A DNA stretch of 64,000 nucleotides. It comes from Roseburia rectibacter (GTDB lineage: Bacteria; Bacillota; Clostridia; Lachnospirales; Lachnospiraceae). The DNA lies in the NCBI RefSeq assembly GCF_014287515.2, contig NZ_CP092473.1:2259001-2323000 (forward strand). Reading direction: 5' to 3'. The notes beneath the pieces were generated by a model. The model ran no database searches. It was not told the DNA's origin and was given only the letters and a program-made list of their open reading frames with translations. Positions within the stretch are counted from its first letter, which is position 1. Each line of letters starts with the position of its first letter. Position numbers and translations under genes: made by a program. Shown in pieces: positions 25,831-36,078 of this stretch.

Positions 25831-26523
25831 CTACTCTTCTCTCGGGTCGATGATTTTAACAGCATCTGCCACACGGCCGTACTGTCCTTTTGCTTTTTCC
25901 CATGCAGTGTTAGGATCATCGCCTTTTTTAATGAAGTCAGTCATTTTTCCAAGAGAAACGAACTGATATCCGATAACTTCGTTATTCTCGTCAAGAGCAA
26001 TACCGGTTACATAACCTTCTGCCATCTCTAAGTAACGAACACCTTTCTCTTTGGTAGCGTACATTGTACCAACCTGGGAACGAAGTCCTTTACCTAAATC
26101 CTCAAGACCAGCACCGATTGCAAGACCGTCATCAGAGAATGCACTCTGTGTACGACCATAAACGATCTGTAAGAATAACTCTCTCATTGCTGTATTGATT
26201 GCATCACAAACAAGGTCTGTGTTTAATGCTTCAAGAATTGTTTTGCCCTGTAATACCTCTGCTGCCATAGCTGCGGAATGTGTCATACCAGAGCATCCGA
26301 TTGTCTCAACTAAAGCTTCTTCGATTACACCATTTTTTACATTTAATGAAAGCTTGCAGGCACCCTGCTGAGGAGCACACCAGCCAACACCGTGTGTAAA
26401 ACCTGAAATATCTTCAATTTTTTTAGAATGAACCCATTTGCCTTCTTCCGGAATTGGAGCTGGTTCATGTTTTGCGCCCTTTGCTACAGGACACATGTTT
26501 TCGACTTCCTTAGTGTAAATCAT
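25831..26523 (-). CDS. NifU-like iron-sulfur scaffold family protein, partner of GGGtGRT protein
   Basis: 230 residues; ATG follows AAAGGAG at 7 nt. The N-terminal part contains conserved cysteines in ENMCPVAKG, GVGWCAPQQGACKLSL and ETIGCSGMTHSAA, the last resembling the Cys-Ser/Gly loop of NifU/IscU scaffolds. The C-terminal half (GYVTGIALDENNEVIGYQF) is family-specific. It is first in a two-gene operon with the GGGtGRT gene. Annotated elsewhere as an iron-sulfur assembly scaffold by fold; whether it builds clusters is unproven. Confidence 0.85.
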   Translation of the reverse strand: MIYTKEVENMCPVAKGAKHEPAPIPEEGKWVHSKKIEDISGFTHGVGWCAPQQGACKLSLNVKNGVIEEALVETIGCSGMTHSAAMAAEVLQGKTILEALNTDLVCDAINTAMRELFLQIVYGRTQSAFSDDGLAIGAGLEDLGKGLRSQVGTMYATKEKGVRYLEMAEGYVTGIALDENNEVIGYQFVSLGKMTDFIKKGDDPNTAWEKAKGQYGRVADAVKIIDPREE

Positions 26524-26671
26524 TTTAAGACTCCTTTCACTTAAATAGAACTGTATGTATCAGACTTTGTTATACATTTAACATACCTTACCTATTTTCG
26601 CACATTTTGTTGAAATCTACAAGTCCTAATCGAAAAAAATTATCTTTATTCCGTGTATTTGTTTTTATACA

Positions 26672-28234
26672 CTAATCAAAATAATTCAATTCTGAAAAAA
26701 CTTCCGACCCCAGTCTGCCGGCGTTGCTGATATTTTCCCCATCCACATGAATATATCCTTTTGTTCCGTCTTTGGCACGAACATAGATCCATTCCTTTGC
26801 ATCGGAACTGATAAAGAATACATCCTGACCGGATGAAACCGTCACCTGGTCTGATGTCTGATCCATAGCCTCCCACAGTGGGAGATCCACATATAATCTG
26901 TGCGGTGTGAAATACTGATACCTGTGCATTCCGGTATCCATATACTCTAATTTCCCCGCATCACTGTCATACCACCAGTAGCCATTTAAGTATGCTGTCT
27001 CAAGAATATCTGTACGAATTGTTCCATAGATTCCGCTTTGTCCGGTAAAGCCGTTGATACCGCCATTTTTTTCTTTAAAAGGAAAACCAGTAACTTCTCC
27101 GGCAAATTCGAGTGTGTTTCCATCATACCGGTAAAAATATGTCACATAATCACCACTCGGCCCATCATCTAAGACAGCAATCTCTAACGAATCATCATAA
27201 GCATTAATATCAGTGACATAAAAGCAATCTGTTTCCGGTGTCACCATCGCCGCATATTCGCACAGTTCATATGAAGTTCCATTCACGGTAAGGATACAGG
27301 AATACCCTGCATAATCGCCACTCTCTTTCACATCATAACGTATTTCTTCTTCCCTGCCGTCTCCATCAATATCTTCCATAACTTTCTGTCCTGTTTTATA
27401 CTCTTTCGGATATGGATGTTCGTCTGCATATGTTTTTTCTGCTTCCTGTATCACTTTCAGATTATCTTTCTCTGTCTGGCTTAACACAGACTCGTCAAAT
27501 GCATCTGTCTCCGCCGTTTTTTCATACCAGGAACATGCATTAAAATAACTCTGCAGATATTCATTGGTAAAACCCCGTCCATGTCTTGCATAGATTTCAT
27601 TGCGTGCTAACCATAAATCATTGTCCGACATATTGATAAGACTGTCTGTCGAAATTGTCTGTGTCATACTGACCGGAATGATATACTGGTCAGCATCTTT
27701 GTGCAGGTTCTGTGTATCAATGACCGCATTCTGTACTACCGTATCTGACTGCTGCATCATCCCTTGATATTCATTTAAAGTATCCTCATTTTCCACATCG
27801 CAGCTCACATCCGTAGGCCTCACAACCTCATATAACACTCCATCATCGGTATATCCTAAAATACTTACACCGGCAGCATCCGGATACCATTCCGTGTCTT
27901 TGGTAATTCCAAAAAGAAACCCCGTCCCACTTTCTTTCTCATAGGATTTTTTCTGAAAAACAGAAAAACCGGTATCATCTTTTAAAATTACATACTTATC
28001 TTCCCAGCTCTCCGGAAACTGCAGCGTGATCTCTTTCCAGATATATTTTTCTTCGGCTGCTTCCATTTTTTCAGACGCACTGCTGTCTATTTCGGATTCT
28101 GTTTCATCTGTATCTGAAATTCCTGCTGTTTTCTGCTCATTGCTGTTTATTTTATTTTGTGCAATATCTGGCTCACCACACCCTGCTGTAAAAAGCAAAA
28201 GTGCGGCTGTAAACAACCACACTTTATTTTTCAT
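26672..28234 (-). CDS. YARHG-domain lipoprotein
   Basis: Start set at ATG 28232-28234 (MKNKVWLFTAALLL) with AAAGGAG 11 nt upstream; about 520 residues. The lipobox FTAGC places a lipid-anchored Cys near residue 19, followed by an acidic linker. The YARHG domain is explicit (LWLARNEIYARHGRGFTNEYL through FNACSWY, about residues 220-265). A DIDGDGREEEIRYDV segment resembles an EF-hand-like/VCBS calcium loop, and the C-terminus (VSSGQDVFFISSDAKEW, VRAKDGTKGYIHV) looks SH3b-like. It follows a chemoreceptor gene by 21 nt. Role unknown, on the outer face of the membrane. Confidence 0.82.
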   Translation of the reverse strand: MKNKVWLFTAALLLFTAGCGEPDIAQNKINSNEQKTAGISDTDETESEIDSSASEKMEAAEEKYIWKEITLQFPESWEDKYVILKDDTGFSVFQKKSYEKESGTGFLFGITKDTEWYPDAAGVSILGYTDDGVLYEVVRPTDVSCDVENEDTLNEYQGMMQQSDTVVQNAVIDTQNLHKDADQYIIPVSMTQTISTDSLINMSDNDLWLARNEIYARHGRGFTNEYLQSYFNACSWYEKTAETDAFDESVLSQTEKDNLKVIQEAEKTYADEHPYPKEYKTGQKVMEDIDGDGREEEIRYDVKESGDYAGYSCILTVNGTSYELCEYAAMVTPETDCFYVTDINAYDDSLEIAVLDDGPSGDYVTYFYRYDGNTLEFAGEVTGFPFKEKNGGINGFTGQSGIYGTIRTDILETAYLNGYWWYDSDAGKLEYMDTGMHRYQYFTPHRLYVDLPLWEAMDQTSDQVTVSSGQDVFFISSDAKEWIYVRAKDGTKGYIHVDGENISNAGRLGSEVFSELNYFD

Positions 28235-28255
28235 ATAATTATGCACTCCTTTCTG

Positions 28256-29752
28256 TCAGTGCAAAAACTTTTTTATATCATCTGCCGTACTGTGAATTTT
28301 CTCTACCGCATTCTGAACCTGTTTTGCAACATCAAGGTTTTCTTCACTGAGTGTATGTACCTGTTCTGCACTCGCCGTAACTTCCTCAGTCGCTGCCGAA
28401 AGCTGCGAGCAGTTTACCACAATCTTATTGTTGGAATCTGAAAGTCCGCTTACCTTTTTATTGACCTCTTCAATATGGGCAACCAGCTCACCTATATTTT
28501 TATTAAGCAGATTAAATGTTTCTGACGCAGCAAGAATCTTTTCTTTCTGATCTTCCGTTGCCTGTACAGAACCTTCTACTGATACAACCACATCATTTGC
28601 ATTTGCATTCAGTTCGTTTGTAATTCTCGTGATCTCTTCCGTCGAATTTTTTGTCTGTTCCGCAAGCTGTCTGATCTGCTCTGCTACAACCGCAAAACCT
28701 CTTCCGGCTTCTCCGGCACGTGCACTCTCAATAGATGCATTTAACGCCAGCAGGTTTGTCTGGCTTGAAATATTTAAGATCATACCTGCAATCTCTTCTA
28801 CTTCTTTTGTCTTATCCTGAAGTTTGGTCATTGCCTCAGTAACATCATGATTTGTATTTGTGATCTGCTCTGCCTGATCTTTCAACTCATCCATCACACG
28901 CATATTTTCCTGAATGCTGTCATTTGAATTCATTGCGATATCCACCATCTGTTTTGATCGCTCACTTGTTTCCTCGATCGCATCCTGGATCGTTGCAGTC
29001 ATGGTATTCTGTTCTTCGATGCTGTTTGCATTCATTCCGGAAGCCGTTGTAATCTCCTGCATACTGCCAGTTACAGAATTGGTCGTCTCGACCAGTTTTC
29101 CGATCAGGCTGCTGCTCTTAACTGATTCTTCCTGAACAGTTTTGGAAATCTCAAGCACTCCCTGTAAAATTTCATTCTGCTTTTTGTGTTCCTCATCTAT
29201 GGATCCAAGTGCATCTGCGTTAAACAATAATGTGATCTTTCCAATTCTTGAAACCATAAATAAAACGCCAAGCACGCCGACCACAGAACATATTGTATCC
29301 ACGTTCAATACAGTAATACCCTTTATTCCCTGAACAATCGTAACGATCACGTAGAGAATACTCACTCCCACACAGGTTCTTTTTAATCCACCTTCATCAT
29401 AGTACGGAATCTGTAACGCAACTATAACGATCAGTACATACGTAATAAAATGTGCATCTGTCTGTACTCCGACTAACAGATACTCTAATCCCATCTCAAG
29501 CGTAGCAATCACTTTTAATTTTGCTGTTGCATGATCTTTATGATAAATAATCGTGTTCAAAACTGATGCGCCTATTATTAATACAGTATTCCCATATACT
29601 ACTGCATTTACCAGATTCTGATTTGCCATGCGGAGCCACAGATACAGTAAAAACAATATTCCAAGAAATATGGTTGCACCTATATAGAACCGGTTCATCT
29701 TTTTGATCCGTTCCGCTTTATCATTATAAATATATTTCTTTTCTTCTTCCAT
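28256..29752 (-). CDS. Methyl-accepting chemotaxis protein with multi-pass N-terminus
   Basis: 498 residues. About six hydrophobic helices occupy residues 22-180 instead of the usual two-helix plus periplasmic sensor plan, so sensing is probably within the membrane. The cytoplasmic signalling domain follows, with the conserved hairpin tip [27 protein letters not shown] segment ([20 protein letters not shown]) and [15 protein letters not shown]. There is no HAMP domain clear to the eye. It transmits to CheA/CheW, not encoded here. It is the first gene before the YARHG lipoprotein. Confidence 0.9.
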   Translation of the reverse strand: MEEEKKYIYNDKAERIKKMNRFYIGATIFLGILFLLYLWLRMANQNLVNAVVYGNTVLIIGASVLNTIIYHKDHATAKLKVIATLEMGLEYLLVGVQTDAHFITYVLIVIVALQIPYYDEGGLKRTCVGVSILYVIVTIVQGIKGITVLNVDTICSVVGVLGVLFMVSRIGKITLLFNADALGSIDEEHKKQNEILQGVLEISKTVQEESVKSSSLIGKLVETTNSVTGSMQEITTASGMNANSIEEQNTMTATIQDAIEETSERSKQMVDIAMNSNDSIQENMRVMDELKDQAEQITNTNHDVTEAMTKLQDKTKEVEEIAGMILNISSQTNLLALNASIESARAGEAGRGFAVVAEQIRQLAEQTKNSTEEITRITNELNANANDVVVSVEGSVQATEDQKEKILAASETFNLLNKNIGELVAHIEEVNKKVSGLSDSNNKIVVNCSQLSAATEEVTASAEQVHTLSEENLDVAKQVQNAVEKIHSTADDIKKFLH

Positions 29753-29837
29753 ATATTTTATCTCCCTGTACTTAAAATATGATCAATATTTTCTGCCATA
29801 ACTTATCCGACCTGTCCGGATCTTAAGTTTAAGAATA

Positions 29838-30509
29838 TTATGCTTCTTTTTTCTGTACAACCTCGCCCGGTTTCTTAAAAATTGAGTTTGCCGGGATCAC
29901 TCCCCTGACACTTGAAAGCGGATATACATTTGTATGTCTGCCGATCACCGTTCCAGGATTTAATACAGAATTGCATCCAACTTCAACAAAATCTCCAAGC
30001 ATTGCACCAAATTTCTTTAATCCGGTTTCAATTTTTTCATCACCATCTTTTACCACAACCAGTGTCTTATCTGATTTCACATTTGATGTGATTGATCCTG
30101 CACCCATGTGTGACTTATAACCCAGAATAGAATCACCAACATAATTGTAATGCGGCACCTGAACGGAATTGAAAATAATATCATTTTTCAGTTCTGTGGA
30201 ATTGCCGACAACAGAACCCTTTCCTACGATCGCACTGCCGCGGACAAATGCGCAGTGACGGATTTCTGCATCCTCATCAATGATCAGCGGACCGTTTAAA
30301 CATGCTGTCGGTGCCACTTTTGCACTCTTTGCAACCCAGATATCCTCGCCTCTTTTTTCAAACTTTTCCGGATCTAATGTTGGTCCAAGTTTTTTTATGA
30401 ACTCACTGATCCCTTTTAAAGCCTCCCATGGATATGTAAACTGTTCTAAATATTCTTTTGCGATTGTTTCATCTAAATCATATAAATTGCTGATTTTTGC
30501 GTTTTCCAT
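29838..30509 (-). CDS. Left-handed beta-helix (hexapeptide repeat) sugar-nucleotide/acyltransferase-like protein
   Basis: Start set at the ATG 30507-30509 (MENAKISNLYDL) because GGAGG lies 5 nt before it; 223 residues. After a helical N-terminus, residues about 60-200 show the [LIV]-G-x4 repeat of left-handed beta-helix transferases (ADEAEIRHCAF-like, SAIVGKGSVVGNSTEL, SILGYKSHMGAGSI, AMLGDFVEVGCNSV, TVIGRHTNVYPLSSV). It resembles the C-terminal half of GlmU-type UDP-GlcNAc pyrophosphorylases without the nucleotidyltransferase domain. Substrate not known. Confidence 0.8.
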   Translation of the reverse strand: MENAKISNLYDLDETIAKEYLEQFTYPWEALKGISEFIKKLGPTLDPEKFEKRGEDIWVAKSAKVAPTACLNGPLIIDEDAEIRHCAFVRGSAIVGKGSVVGNSTELKNDIIFNSVQVPHYNYVGDSILGYKSHMGAGSITSNVKSDKTLVVVKDGDEKIETGLKKFGAMLGDFVEVGCNSVLNPGTVIGRHTNVYPLSSVRGVIPANSIFKKPGEVVQKKEA

Positions 30510-30640
30510 CTTTTCCTCCATCCCAGAATGTCTCTGTCACATGGATATGAATCCAGTGTGATCCTTGCATTTCTGTTTGCATACTGGTTCTATTGTAAAA
30601 CGTTTTCACAGATCTGTCAAAATAATATTCGAACACTGCA

Positions 30641-30682
30641 AAAAAATCTCCGGACAGACAAGAATTTCTGTCTGCCGGAGAT
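30641..30682 (-). terminator. Terminator of topB
   Basis: Minus-strand ATCTCCGGCAGACA pairs with TGTCTGTCCGGAGAT (one G-U), then seven T, immediately after the topB stop. Confidence 0.9.
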
Positions 30683-30685
30683 CGC

Positions 30686-33600
30686 TTACGGCATAAACTC
30701 ATCTAAAAAATTGCTTCCTGCGATCCATTCCTGCTCTTCTTCCTCCTGGAACGCCGCAGCCTCATTTGCCATAGCGGCATAGAAATCATCTGCACCATCC
30801 GGTTCAGAGTCCGTCCGTTGTGACTGCTGTGTCTCTGTGCCACCCTGTTCTGCCTGCTGCATCTGCTGTGCCCCATTCTCCTGCACAGCCGTCTGCACTT
30901 CTGACTGCCCCTCTGTCTCCTGTTTTTGCAGAGACTGGCTTCCCGGATTGTCAAAATCAAAGCTGATCCGCTCGTCCTCATATTTTAAGCAGGCATCAAA
31001 TACATTTCCTGCTTTTGAGGTAAATCCGGTCACTTTTTCCTTTGTCTTTCCGGTTTCCAACAGTTCTTTCATGATTTCTTCCGAAAGCTGCACTTTCGCG
31101 ACCGTATGCCCTAACCGGAAACCACAGTCACACTCATAGTACCACTGGCTTTTCTTTAAGAGTTCCCCACATTTCGGACACTTTACCGTCGTCTCGACCG
31201 GCTTTGGTTTCTCCGGGAAATCAAAGGTGATCTGACCTTCTTTCGTCAGTTTTAACGGCGCATCAAATTTCATTCCGGTCTTTGCGATAAATCCTTCGAT
31301 CACACCGGTCTTTCCATTGGTTAAAAGTTCTTTGACCTGTGCTTCTTTTAATTTTACTCCTGCGATCTGTCCAACCGAAAAACGACAGCTTTCCGGATCA
31401 TCTTTTTTATAATTTGCGCAGCCATAGCCGAACGGCGTTTTCACCATATCACCGCCGCAGACCGGGCATTTCACATCTTTTAATTTGGGGGCTTCCACAT
31501 CCGAGAAATCGTATTTTAGTCCGATTACCTTGCCGGATTCGTCTTTTTTTAAAGCAATCCTTGCATCAAACTTCTTTCCTGTCTTTGACTTAAAACCGCG
31601 AATCGTTGCTGTCCGGCCTTCTGTCAGAAGCTGTTTCACCTGTGCCTCATTTAACGTTTTTTCTCCCATCTTTCCAATGGAAAAACGGCAGCTTTCCGGG
31701 TCATCTTTTTTATAATTCGCACATCCGTAGCCAAACGCTGTCTGTACGATATCACCACCGCAGAGCGGGCAGACTACATCTTTTATCTTCTTTGCCTCCA
31801 CATGGTCAAAGTCAAATTTTAAATACTTCCGACCGGTTTCATCCGTCTCTAACGCCACACAGGCATCAAATTTTTTCCCGGTCTTCGACTTAAAACCGCG
31901 GATTGTCTCCGTTCTGCCGTCGGTCAGAAGTGCTTTCACCTGAGTCTCTGTCAGGTCACGTCCCGCAAGTGTACCGATGGCAAAGCGGCAGCTCTGCGGA
32001 TTTTGCTGGTCGTAATTCATACAGCCATAACCAAATGATGTTTTCTGGATCTGTCCGCCGCACATCGGGCAGACTACATCTTCTAATATCTCTGCCTCAT
32101 TCTTTGAAAAATCAAATTCGACTGTTTTTCTGCCATCCTCTCCTGTTTTCAAAAGCAATGCCGCCGAAAACTTCTTTTTATTTTTTGCGGTAAACCCTTT
32201 TAAGACCTCCGTCTCTCCTTTTTGCAGCAGATCAGTCAGGTCATCCACACTAAGGGATTTTCCCGCGATTTTTCCAATGGAGAAATAACAGCTTTCCGGA
32301 TCTTCACGGTGTTTCACACAACTGTAACCAAAAGAAGTGATTTCCATATCAGAACCGCAGACCGGACATTTCACCCCTTCTAATATTTCAGGTTCATTTT
32401 TGGAAAAGTCAAAATTGACTGATGCTTTTCCATTCTCATCTTTTTCAAGTACCAATGCAGCAGAAAAGCGTTTTCTGGACTTTGATATAAAGCCGGACAA
32501 TACCTCTGTGTGCCCTTTGGTCAGAAGCTCCACCACTTCGTCTTCCTCTAAGTCTCTTCCTGCTATGGTTCCGATGGCAAACTTGCATCCGCTTCCATCT
32601 TTTTTATAATTACCGCATCCATAACCGAATGGTGTCGTTTCCATATCCCCGCCGCAGACCGGACAGACCGCCTCTATTTTTTTCTTTGCGGCAAGTCCTC
32701 TTCCGCCTTTTCCGACAAACGGATGGATCCTCGCCGCAAGATTGCCGGTCAGGTCATGTTCGATCATGGAAACCGTTTCTTTGCGGATAAAATCCTCCAG
32801 TTTACTGCGGTAATCTTCCATGATGACCGTTCCACGCGTGATGCCGTCGAGTCCTTTTTCCCAGGAAGCCGTCATCTTCGGATTTAAGAGTGCCGGCACG
32901 GTCATGCTCACTACCTCAAACACCATCTCTCCGATCGCTTCCGGGCTTAGCACCTGCGTCTTTTTGTTCAGGTTCAGATACCCGATACGCACCAGTTTGC
33001 GGATAATCTCAGCTCTCGTCGCAGAAGTTCCGATTCCGGAGCCTTTGATCTGTTCCCTTAATTCTTCCTCCTCAATGAGCTGTCCGGCATTTTCCATCGC
33101 AAGCACCATCGAACCGGAGGTATAGCGTTTCGGCGGTGCGGTCTTTCCCTCTTTGATCTCATAACCGTCCACCTTCAGGGGATCACCGGTCTGTAACTGC
33201 CCTGCCAGTTTTAAGAGTCCCGCACTTTCTTCTTCCTTATTTTCATCATTTCCCGGTCTTCCCATGATTTCAAGAAATCCCGGATTTTTCAGCGCCTTTG
33301 CAGATGCAAAAAGCTGTTCTGCCCCCACCTGTACCACCAGTTTGGTCGTTTCATACTCAGCCGCCGGATAAAAGATACTTAAGAAGCGGCGCACGATCAG
33401 GTCATACACTCTTCTCTGTAAATCGCTTAACGAACCAAGTTCCGTGAGCTGTCCGGTCGGAATGATCGCATAGTGATCTGTGATCTTTGAATCGTCGGTA
33501 TACTGTGTACGTGCAATGTTCCGGTAAGTACCCTCTTTTAAAATACGCTCCGTATAAGTTTTCGTCGGCTCATAGGTTTTTAAACGATTTAAGTTCTTCC

Positions 33601-34672
33601 CGATCTCCTTTGCAACTGCCGTCGAGAGCACTCTCGCATCCGTTCTCGGATAAGTCGTCAGTTTTTTCTCATATAAGTCCTGTGCCACCTGTAACGTCTC
33701 ATCCGGGCTGATCTTATATCGTTTCGAACACTCTGCCTGTAACTCTGCAAGGTTAAATAATAACGGTGCTTTCTTTCTGGATGTGCCGCGCTCTAAGGAT
33801 TTTACGACCGCCTGTTTTCCGTCAAGTTCACCGATCAGATTTTCCGCGCTTTCGCGCTTTTTAAAACCATTTTCCTTATACAAAAGGGGCGATTCAAAAT
33901 ATTTAGAACCATTTACCGCCTTCCACTCTGCGGTTACTGTCTCCTCCGTTTCCGCGCCTTCCGGCAGGAATCCTCCCACCACACGGTAAAACGGCGTCTC
34001 CGCAAAGTTGCGGATCTCCCGCTCACGGATCACGACCATTCCAAGTACACAGGTCATGACTCGTCCCACCGCGATCGCCGTATAACTTTTAGTCGCCGCA
34101 GCATCATTCAATAGCTTCCCGTACTTTACCGACATCGCCCTGGAGAAATTGATTCCCATTGCATAATCTTCAATTGTGCGCATAATACCGGATTTTGCCA
34201 GATTATCATACTCTGCCATTGGCTTTGCCTCACGAATTCCGCGCAGAATCTCCTCTTCCGTCTGTGAATCGATCCAGACACGGAGCTCTTTCATCCCCGG
34301 TCTGACCCCGCCAAAGCGTCTGATATTTTCCTCAATCGTCTGTCCTTCTTTTCCGGCATCGCCTGCCCAGTAGACAGTTTCTATGTCCTCTCTGAAAAGC
34401 ATCCGATGCACCGTATCATACTGTTTACTGACATCTGGTATTACATTGTATTTATATTCTTCCGGCAGAAACGGTAAATCTTCCAACCGCCATCTTTTGT
34501 ATTTTTCATCATATGCTTCCGGATAAACCATCTCCACCAAATGGCCGACACACCATGTAATGACATATTTGTCATTTTCAATGTATCCGTCATTTCGTCC
34601 GCTCACGCCAAGAATCCTTGCAAACTCCTGCGCTACACTTGGTTTCTCCGTTATTATCAAAGACTTTGCCAC
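30686..34672 (-). CDS. topB: DNA topoisomerase III (type IA) with extended zinc-ribbon repeat tail
   Basis: 1328 residues, about twice the E. coli enzyme. The N-terminal 600 residues are a full type IA core: TOPRIM opening LIITEKPSVAQEFARILG, acidic WAGDAGKEGQTIEEN motif, and active-site Tyr in TTYPRTDARVLS. Then five tandem units of about 100 residues each have CPxCGG...FGYGC...C followed by LL..G.T....GF.SK..KKF.A and an FDF end; a sixth is degenerate (VKCPKCGELLKKSQWYYECDCG). A Gln-rich tail precedes an acidic end. The enzyme relaxes and decatenates DNA; the repeats probably bind single-stranded DNA. No mobile-element genes adjoin, so it seems chromosomal. Confidence 0.93.
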   Translation of the reverse strand: MAKSLIITEKPSVAQEFARILGVSGRNDGYIENDKYVITWCVGHLVEMVYPEAYDEKYKRWRLEDLPFLPEEYKYNVIPDVSKQYDTVHRMLFREDIETVYWAGDAGKEGQTIEENIRRFGGVRPGMKELRVWIDSQTEEEILRGIREAKPMAEYDNLAKSGIMRTIEDYAMGINFSRAMSVKYGKLLNDAAATKSYTAIAVGRVMTCVLGMVVIREREIRNFAETPFYRVVGGFLPEGAETEETVTAEWKAVNGSKYFESPLLYKENGFKKRESAENLIGELDGKQAVVKSLERGTSRKKAPLLFNLAELQAECSKRYKISPDETLQVAQDLYEKKLTTYPRTDARVLSTAVAKEIGKNLNRLKTYEPTKTYTERILKEGTYRNIARTQYTDDSKITDHYAIIPTGQLTELGSLSDLQRRVYDLIVRRFLSIFYPAAEYETTKLVVQVGAEQLFASAKALKNPGFLEIMGRPGNDENKEEESAGLLKLAGQLQTGDPLKVDGYEIKEGKTAPPKRYTSGSMVLAMENAGQLIEEEELREQIKGSGIGTSATRAEIIRKLVRIGYLNLNKKTQVLSPEAIGEMVFEVVSMTVPALLNPKMTASWEKGLDGITRGTVIMEDYRSKLEDFIRKETVSMIEHDLTGNLAARIHPFVGKGGRGLAAKKKIEAVCPVCGGDMETTPFGYGCGNYKKDGSGCKFAIGTIAGRDLEEDEVVELLTKGHTEVLSGFISKSRKRFSAALVLEKDENGKASVNFDFSKNEPEILEGVKCPVCGSDMEITSFGYSCVKHREDPESCYFSIGKIAGKSLSVDDLTDLLQKGETEVLKGFTAKNKKKFSAALLLKTGEDGRKTVEFDFSKNEAEILEDVVCPMCGGQIQKTSFGYGCMNYDQQNPQSCRFAIGTLAGRDLTETQVKALLTDGRTETIRGFKSKTGKKFDACVALETDETGRKYLKFDFDHVEAKKIKDVVCPLCGGDIVQTAFGYGCANYKKDDPESCRFSIGKMGEKTLNEAQVKQLLTEGRTATIRGFKSKTGKKFDARIALKKDESGKVIGLKYDFSDVEAPKLKDVKCPVCGGDMVKTPFGYGCANYKKDDPESCRFSVGQIAGVKLKEAQVKELLTNGKTGVIEGFIAKTGMKFDAPLKLTKEGQITFDFPEKPKPVETTVKCPKCGELLKKSQWYYECDCGFRLGHTVAKVQLSEEIMKELLETGKTKEKVTGFTSKAGNVFDACLKYEDERISFDFDNPGSQSLQKQETEGQSEVQTAVQENGAQQMQQAEQGGTETQQSQRTDSEPDGADDFYAAMANEAAAFQEEEEQEWIAGSNFLDEFMP

Positions 34673-34755
34673 TAAAGTATTTCTCCGTTTCTGATTACTT
34701 AACCTTTATTTCGCATAAGAGAAATTATAACATTTTTAAATTTTTTAGGCAATAT

Positions 34756-34789
34756 AAAACGCCATCGGAAATCCTCCGATGACGTTTCT
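34756..34789 (-). terminator. Terminator of asd
   Basis: Minus-strand ACGTCATCGG pairs with CCGATGGCGT (one G-U), 7-nt loop, then TTTTAT, 17 nt after the asd stop. Confidence 0.75.
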
Positions 34790-34805
34790 ATCATCCATGT
34801 TTTAT

Positions 34806-35897
34806 TTATTTCTTTGTAATATATCCCTGTGCTTTCAGCAGCTCTGCGCAAAGTACTGCACCGCCTGCTGCACCACGGACTGTGTTATGGGAAAGTCCGA
34901 CAAATTTCCAGTCGTATACGGTATCCTCTCTTAATCTGCCGACTGAGATACCCATTCCGTTCTCGTAATTAACATCTAAGGAGACCTGCGGTCTGTTGTC
35001 TTCCTCTAAGTACTGGATAAACTGCTTTGGTGCGCTCGGAAGACCTAACTCCTGCGGAACACCGCTGAAGTTCTTCAAAGCCTCGATCAGCTGCTCTTTT
35101 GTCGGGTTTTTCTTAAATTTAACAAATACTGCTGCTGTATGTCCGTTTAATACCGGAACACGGATACACTGACAGGTAATGACCGGTGATTCTGCCGGAA
35201 CGATCGCTTTTTTCTCGTCATCAACATAACCCCAGATACGAAGCGGCTCTTTCTCAGATTTTTCTTCCTCACCACCGATGTAAGGAATGATGTTTCCTAC
35301 CATCTCAGGCCAGTCTTTAAATGTCTTTCCGGCACCGGAGATCGCCTGATAGGTTGTAGCAACCACTTCATACGGCTCGAACTCTTTCCATGCAGTAAGT
35401 ACCGGTGCATAGCTCTGGATGGAGCAGTTTGGTTTTACAGCAACAAAACCACGCTTCGTGCCAAGACGCTCTTTCTGGTATTTGATAACTTCCATATGCT
35501 CCGGGTTTATTTCCGGCACTACCATAGGAACATCCGGTGTCCAGCGGTGTGCACTGTTATTGGAAACAACAGGTGTCTCTGTTTTTGCGTAATCTTCCTC
35601 GATCTTTTTGATCTCCTCTTTGGTCATATCCACTGCGGAAAATACGAAATCAACCTCTGCTGCTACCTTCTCCACTTCATTGACATTCATGACAACGATA
35701 TTTTTTACTGCCTCCGGCATCGGTGTATCCATTTTCCAACGGTCACCAACTGCCTGCTCATAAGTCTTTCCGGCGCTTCTAGGACTTGCTGCAATGGTTG
35801 TCACCTCAAACCATGGGTGATTTTCCAGAAGAGAGATAAATCTCTGTCCTACCATACCTGTTCCGCCAAGAATACCAACTTTTAACTTTTCGCTCAT
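34806..35897 (-). CDS. asd: Aspartate-semialdehyde dehydrogenase
   Basis: 363 residues. N-terminal NAD(P)-binding motif GILGGTGMVGQRFISLLENHP, active-site Cys in VKPNCSIQSYAPV near residue 160, and the catalytic His region NTVRGAAGGAVLCAELL at the C-terminus. The length and sequence match the archaeal/fungal-type branch (about 350-365 residues) common in Lachnospiraceae rather than the 330-residue bacterial form. It reduces aspartyl phosphate to the semialdehyde for lysine, threonine and methionine synthesis. Single-gene unit with own promoter and terminator. Confidence 0.95.
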   Translation of the reverse strand: MSEKLKVGILGGTGMVGQRFISLLENHPWFEVTTIAASPRSAGKTYEQAVGDRWKMDTPMPEAVKNIVVMNVNEVEKVAAEVDFVFSAVDMTKEEIKKIEEDYAKTETPVVSNNSAHRWTPDVPMVVPEINPEHMEVIKYQKERLGTKRGFVAVKPNCSIQSYAPVLTAWKEFEPYEVVATTYQAISGAGKTFKDWPEMVGNIIPYIGGEEEKSEKEPLRIWGYVDDEKKAIVPAESPVITCQCIRVPVLNGHTAAVFVKFKKNPTKEQLIEALKNFSGVPQELGLPSAPKQFIQYLEEDNRPQVSLDVNYENGMGISVGRLREDTVYDWKFVGLSHNTVRGAAGGAVLCAELLKAQGYITKK

Positions 35898-35969
35898 TTT
35901 GCTCTAATCTCCTCGTCCCTTATTCTCTGTTTGTCCGTCTGTCGCAAACATGTGTCTTTCATAGTAAAT

Positions 35970-35998
35970 ATATTATGCTATTTTCCCGAAAAAAGCAA
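35970..35998 (-). promoter_or_regulatory. asd promoter candidate
   Basis: Minus-strand TTGCTT (35993-35998), 17-nt spacer, TAATAT (35970-35975), about 70 nt ahead of the asd ATG. The gap 35898-36078 holds no gene. Confidence 0.5.
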
Positions 35999-36078
35999 TG
36001 CTTATTTTGTCAAAGTTTCCTGTATTTTTAGCAAAAACTTGTACATTTGTCACAACAACACGTCAGTGTACAAAAGTG

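Noticed and set aside
33487..34373. Plus-strand frames antisense to topB
   Set aside because: Low-quality translations produced by codon bias of the real gene on the other strand.
30686..34672. topB as marker of an integrative conjugative element
   Set aside because: No relaxase, VirB4, VirD4, integrase or att-like repeats nearby; neighbours are housekeeping genes.
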